DNA of 64,000 nt from Primula veris. Taxonomy: Eukaryota > Streptophyta > Magnoliopsida > Ericales > Primulaceae. The translations under genes and the position numbers were made by a program. The stretch covers positions 7,565,314 through 7,629,313 of the forward strand of contig OY821740.1 of assembly GCA_963682055.1 (NCBI GenBank), given 5' to 3'. Below the pieces are notes generated by a model. The model searched no databases and had not been told where the DNA came from. It saw only the letters and a program-made list of their open reading frames with translations. Shown piece by piece: positions 60,979 through 64,000 of this stretch. The first letter of the stretch is position 1, and each line of letters starts with the position of its first letter.

Positions 60979-61210
60979 TCATTTCTTCTCTGCACGTTGT
61001 TCTCGAGTTCCCTCTTTAGCTGCAACCAAAAGTCATCAGTAACATTGACATCATCCCAGTCATCTTCCCACTGTTGAGTTATCTCTTAAGCTTCTACTTT
61101 CTCCTCCCAATCTTGGACTCTTGGTTGATTTTGGAATTCCTCAAACTCGTCACCGTCTTCGAAGAGATCAATTTCAACTCCTCCGTTGCTGCCTATGTTT
61201 CACTCGCCAT
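60979..61210 (-). pseudogene. DSS1: DSS1/SEM1 retropseudogene
   Basis: Minus-strand, no introns. Starts MASET then TAG, AATEE, then after a one-base frameshift VEIDLFEDGDEFEEF, a divergent stretch, QDWEEKVEA, a TAA stop, then EITQQWEDDWDDVNVTDDFW and LQLKRELENN. The DLFEDxDEFEEF and QWEDDWDDxxVxDDFxxQLK blocks are the hallmark of DSS1/SEM1, a ~75-residue acidic protein of the 26S proteasome lid and TREX-2. Two in-frame stops and a frameshift make it dead; the lack of introns suggests a retrocopy. The tail and target duplications could not be defined. Confidence 0.85.
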
Positions 61211-64000
61211 TATGAAACCCTTGCTCCTGCAAATATCAATTTTGTATACTTCCATGAATCCTAAACACATCCATCCACACATGACTGACTTGTTACCATA
61301 TAATGCACATAATTCTTATCATGAGACGTTCTCAGAAAACAATCAGATGGTTTACAAATAGAAGGAGTGCCCATGATAAATCAAAGTCAACCACTAAACC
61401 ATCACATTTGTTGCATATTAGGGTCAGTTCTAGCTAAATTTGTACAAAATTAGAATTAGAAATTATATTACCTTGGATAGGCAAAGGAGCACTCCAAGAT
61501 CCAGTTTCTGAACTGAAGTCACCTCCACCCAATTTCCGAGCAAATTCAAATATGACGGCACGGGCGCAAGTATCCCAAGTTCTTGCTATATCTGTGAGGG
61601 ACATAGGTTGACGAAGAATTTGGAGACTGGGTATGAGCTTCAATCTTGCTTTTGTTGATAAATCCTCACAATCCATACTGCCGGGAAAAGAAAACGTGTT
61701 ACATAAAAAAGATTAGGACTTAAAGGAAAGAGGTCATATCTCATAAGAGACTAGAGACAAACGTGGCTTTATTTTTGTCTGAAAGATTACAAGTTTACTG
61801 TCATGTATTTTTCAGTACTTTTAGTGCGATTGCGTGCAAAAAAAAAATCGTAACATATTTGTTCTACATTCCATTAAGCTCGTCAACAAAAATTTTGATA
61901 GAAGAAAGATATTGGCTTCAGTTCTCAATGAGAGCATATTCTAGATAACTTTCCTTATAATGTTTTGCAAAAATCTCCTAAAAAGGAAATAGAAGACTCT
62001 TAATGTATACCAAGTTTGCAGTTTATTGCATTGATCTGGCAAGCACCTAACTTGTAATTTAAAATCATTAATTCACTGTAGGTCCGCTGTATCTACGGAC
62101 ATTAGTAATCTGCAATTTCACTAGTTCGGCAATTTTTTCCAAGGGTAAGTTATTGACTCATTTCTCATTTTTTTTTTAAACACCGTTCTGTATATTTATC
62201 CCTCTTCTCATTCCCGTTTTTGTTATGCACACGACTCGGAAGAATTAGAGCACAGTAGAGACCAAGATGACTTCAGTGAAAAAGTGGAACAAAGAACACG
62301 AAAAAAAAAGGGTAAGAACACTCTCCTGTGCACGCATGGTTATCTAAGTATATGAGTGGGAGGTAGAGATGGAGATGCCGAGTCAACCACATTATGCAAG
62401 TGAACAGGGCCAAAGGCTACTAAATATTTGTAGTCCAAGAAATAACTTTCATATGAAACGTAACAAACATGACTTCGTCTCTCACCTGATTTCTGATGGC
62501 AACTTGTCCAAGAGTACAGGAGAGCTAGCTGGATAATTATTAGGAACAAGCAACTTCAAGGGCATTATAGGTGACTGCAGTGCCAAATATAAGGTTGGTT
62601 AGTTTATTAATCACCTTAGTATATCAAAAAATATATATAGCAACAGTTTAAAATCTTTACCCCCACAAGTGAAGCAAGTTCAGACTTCAAATGAGGACTG
62701 GTGCCCACAGGGGTATAGCAGCACTTGACGACAGTCCCTTCATCACAAGTTTTAGTGAAAGACTCTTTTGTTGCAGAGATAACGTCATTTTGACTAATGT
62801 CAACAACAGTCTCAATCAATTTCAGGTTGATCTCAGTGATTTCTTCGAACAAGTTCCAATTTGCCTGCACATTTACCTTGTAAAGTCAAAAATTAATTCT
62901 TACATCACTATCAAGTCTCATAAAACCCAAAACAGTAATAAAATAATTCTTAAAAAGTTTAGAGGGGACAAAGAATAATAATTCTCATTGATTAGGTCTC
63001 TAGATAAGCTAAGATTAACCAATGAGAAGCTAATCAAATCTAATCAATTATAACGAAAGAGAATACTTACCAAACAAGATATTCCTGACTTTAACCAATT
63101 ACCTTACTGGTCTATGTATATTAGTTAAAAATTAAAATGCAAGGAACACAAATTTCCAAACTCATTAAATCCTGTGAAGTAAAAGTAACAATCTACGAAC
63201 CTTAATCACTATTTATTATCCCCTAGTTCAACGTTCTAAATTTCAGTTTTGCCAGTTAGCATCTTTCAACATTTTATACTTGTAAACTAGGACTGTATTT
63301 AAGTTGATAGTGAATTTCCATAATTATTCTGCCTCCGAAGAAGCATGAGAGCCAGGAAATATATTGAGTCAAAACAGTGTAAATAACTTACTATATAGCG
63401 TTCTAGAAGGGTTATCTAAACTATAAAAAGGACTATATCTTGAGTTTAAACAAGCATTGGGATGTACAACAAATTTTGATTCTTGGGGACTAAAACTTCT
63501 CTTGTTCATAAAGGGTATGGATATTTCTCTTTCTGAACCGTGTATCTCAAGGGAAGCCCTAATAATAGAACTTACTTCAATTTTCGGTTACTATTCTTTA
63601 TAACAACAAACATAAAGAAGTGCACAGGTTTTATAGTAACATTTTATAAGTAGCCGTATGGATAGAAGACAGGCCAATAGTCAAAATGCAAAAAAGAAAA
63701 GAAAGACTTGAAACTTATATTGTTTGTTCATAACAACTCAAGTTGGATCCACGTAATTGTTTTAAATTTTTAATATTTAGTTCCACGACTTAACTGACAA
63801 ATAAAACTGGCACACTCTAGTTAACATAGCATTCATTCATTACCTAAAGATGCATGGTGAAGTTGTAATACATAGTGGACTTTACATACCTCGAGCCTAG
63901 GCCTCTTGTATGGAATTGCTGTTGCATATTCAGTTCCCTGTGTTGTTTGGGAACTATAAACTCGCTTCTTTCCACAGGAAAAAGGGGTAGCTATGGGCAT
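61210..64000 (-). CDS. MED15: MED15-like Mediator subunit, C-terminal part (5' end outside window)
   Basis: Exons on the minus strand: 64000-63890, 62876-62661 (or from 62864), 62574-62486, 61677-61472 and a possible last exon 61226-61210. Phases agree. It reads KKRVYSSQTTQ ... AIPYKRPRLE, then FEEITEINLKLIETVVDISQ, EGTVVKCCYTPVGTSPHLKS, SPIMPLKLLVPNNYPASSPV, LLDKLPSEIR, DLSTKARLKL, LRQPMSLTDIARTWDTCARA and GGGDFSSETGSW. These blocks match the conserved C terminus of plant MED15 as I remember it. MED15 is a tail-module Mediator subunit that receives signals from activators (lipid and defence genes in Arabidopsis); it is nuclear. The 3' end is uncertain: exon 61677-61472 may read through to TAA at 61434 (ending NIISNSNFVQI), or splice to ARVS-stop, whose TAA overlaps the ATG of the DSS1 retrocopy. 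Confidence 0.88.

Overview
The window is plant nuclear DNA, from a core eudicot I cannot name to species. Evidence: AT-rich sequence; GT-AG introns in every multi-exon gene; plant-specific families (a WRINKLED1-type AP2 factor, an EAR-motif C2H2 zinc finger, a plant MED15 C terminus); and typical plant transposons (hAT, CACTA, Mutator-like, pogo, LINE). Exon joins were built by hand from splice sites, reading phase and remembered family conservation. No alignment was run.

Left half (1-32.3 kb), ordinary genes. The 3' six-sevenths of a WRI1-like seed-oil regulator (2-6928, +) includes a 9-nt micro-exon. It is followed by a J-domain/ferredoxin-like plastid protein (9050-12111, +), then a convergent intronless ZRF1/zuotin co-chaperone (14944-16878, -). 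The upstream (leader) region of ZRF1 holds a ~133-bp tandem array of about 13 units. Next come a small conserved membrane protein of unknown function (23677-26532, +, first exon not found) and a complete eight-exon SAC3C-like TREX-2 mRNA-export gene (27837-32289, -).

Middle (33-59 kb), accessory region. A frameshifted gene remnant and a 193-bp CACTA element precede a tandem segmental array built around a one-finger C2H2 gene. Two copies are intact (38634-39371 and 56685-57383), two are truncated pseudogenes (41200-41716 and 51471-52002), and two repeat units have lost the gene altogether. The array was later hit by a 4.26-kb inverted-repeat element full of two satellites (43570-47824), a pogo-type element lacking its catalytic core (48257-50618) that itself carries a 5'-truncated LINE (49400-50598), and a 379-bp Mutator-like MITE (52385-52763). 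Sister units provide the empty sites, so insertion boundaries can be read directly.

Right end (59-64 kb). A 795-bp hAT-type element is followed by the 3' part of a MED15-like Mediator subunit gene (-, running off the window). An intronless decayed copy of the proteasome/TREX-2 subunit DSS1/SEM1 sits exactly at its 3' end.

The genes do not form an operon or pathway. Two themes recur by chance or otherwise: two J-domain genes are neighbours, and SAC3 and the DSS1 retrocopy are both TREX-2-related. I saw no biological system that is clearly new. The most unusual structures are the zinc-finger array with nested insertions, the satellite-filled inverted-repeat element, and the repeat array that multiplies a splice-donor-like motif upstream of ZRF1.
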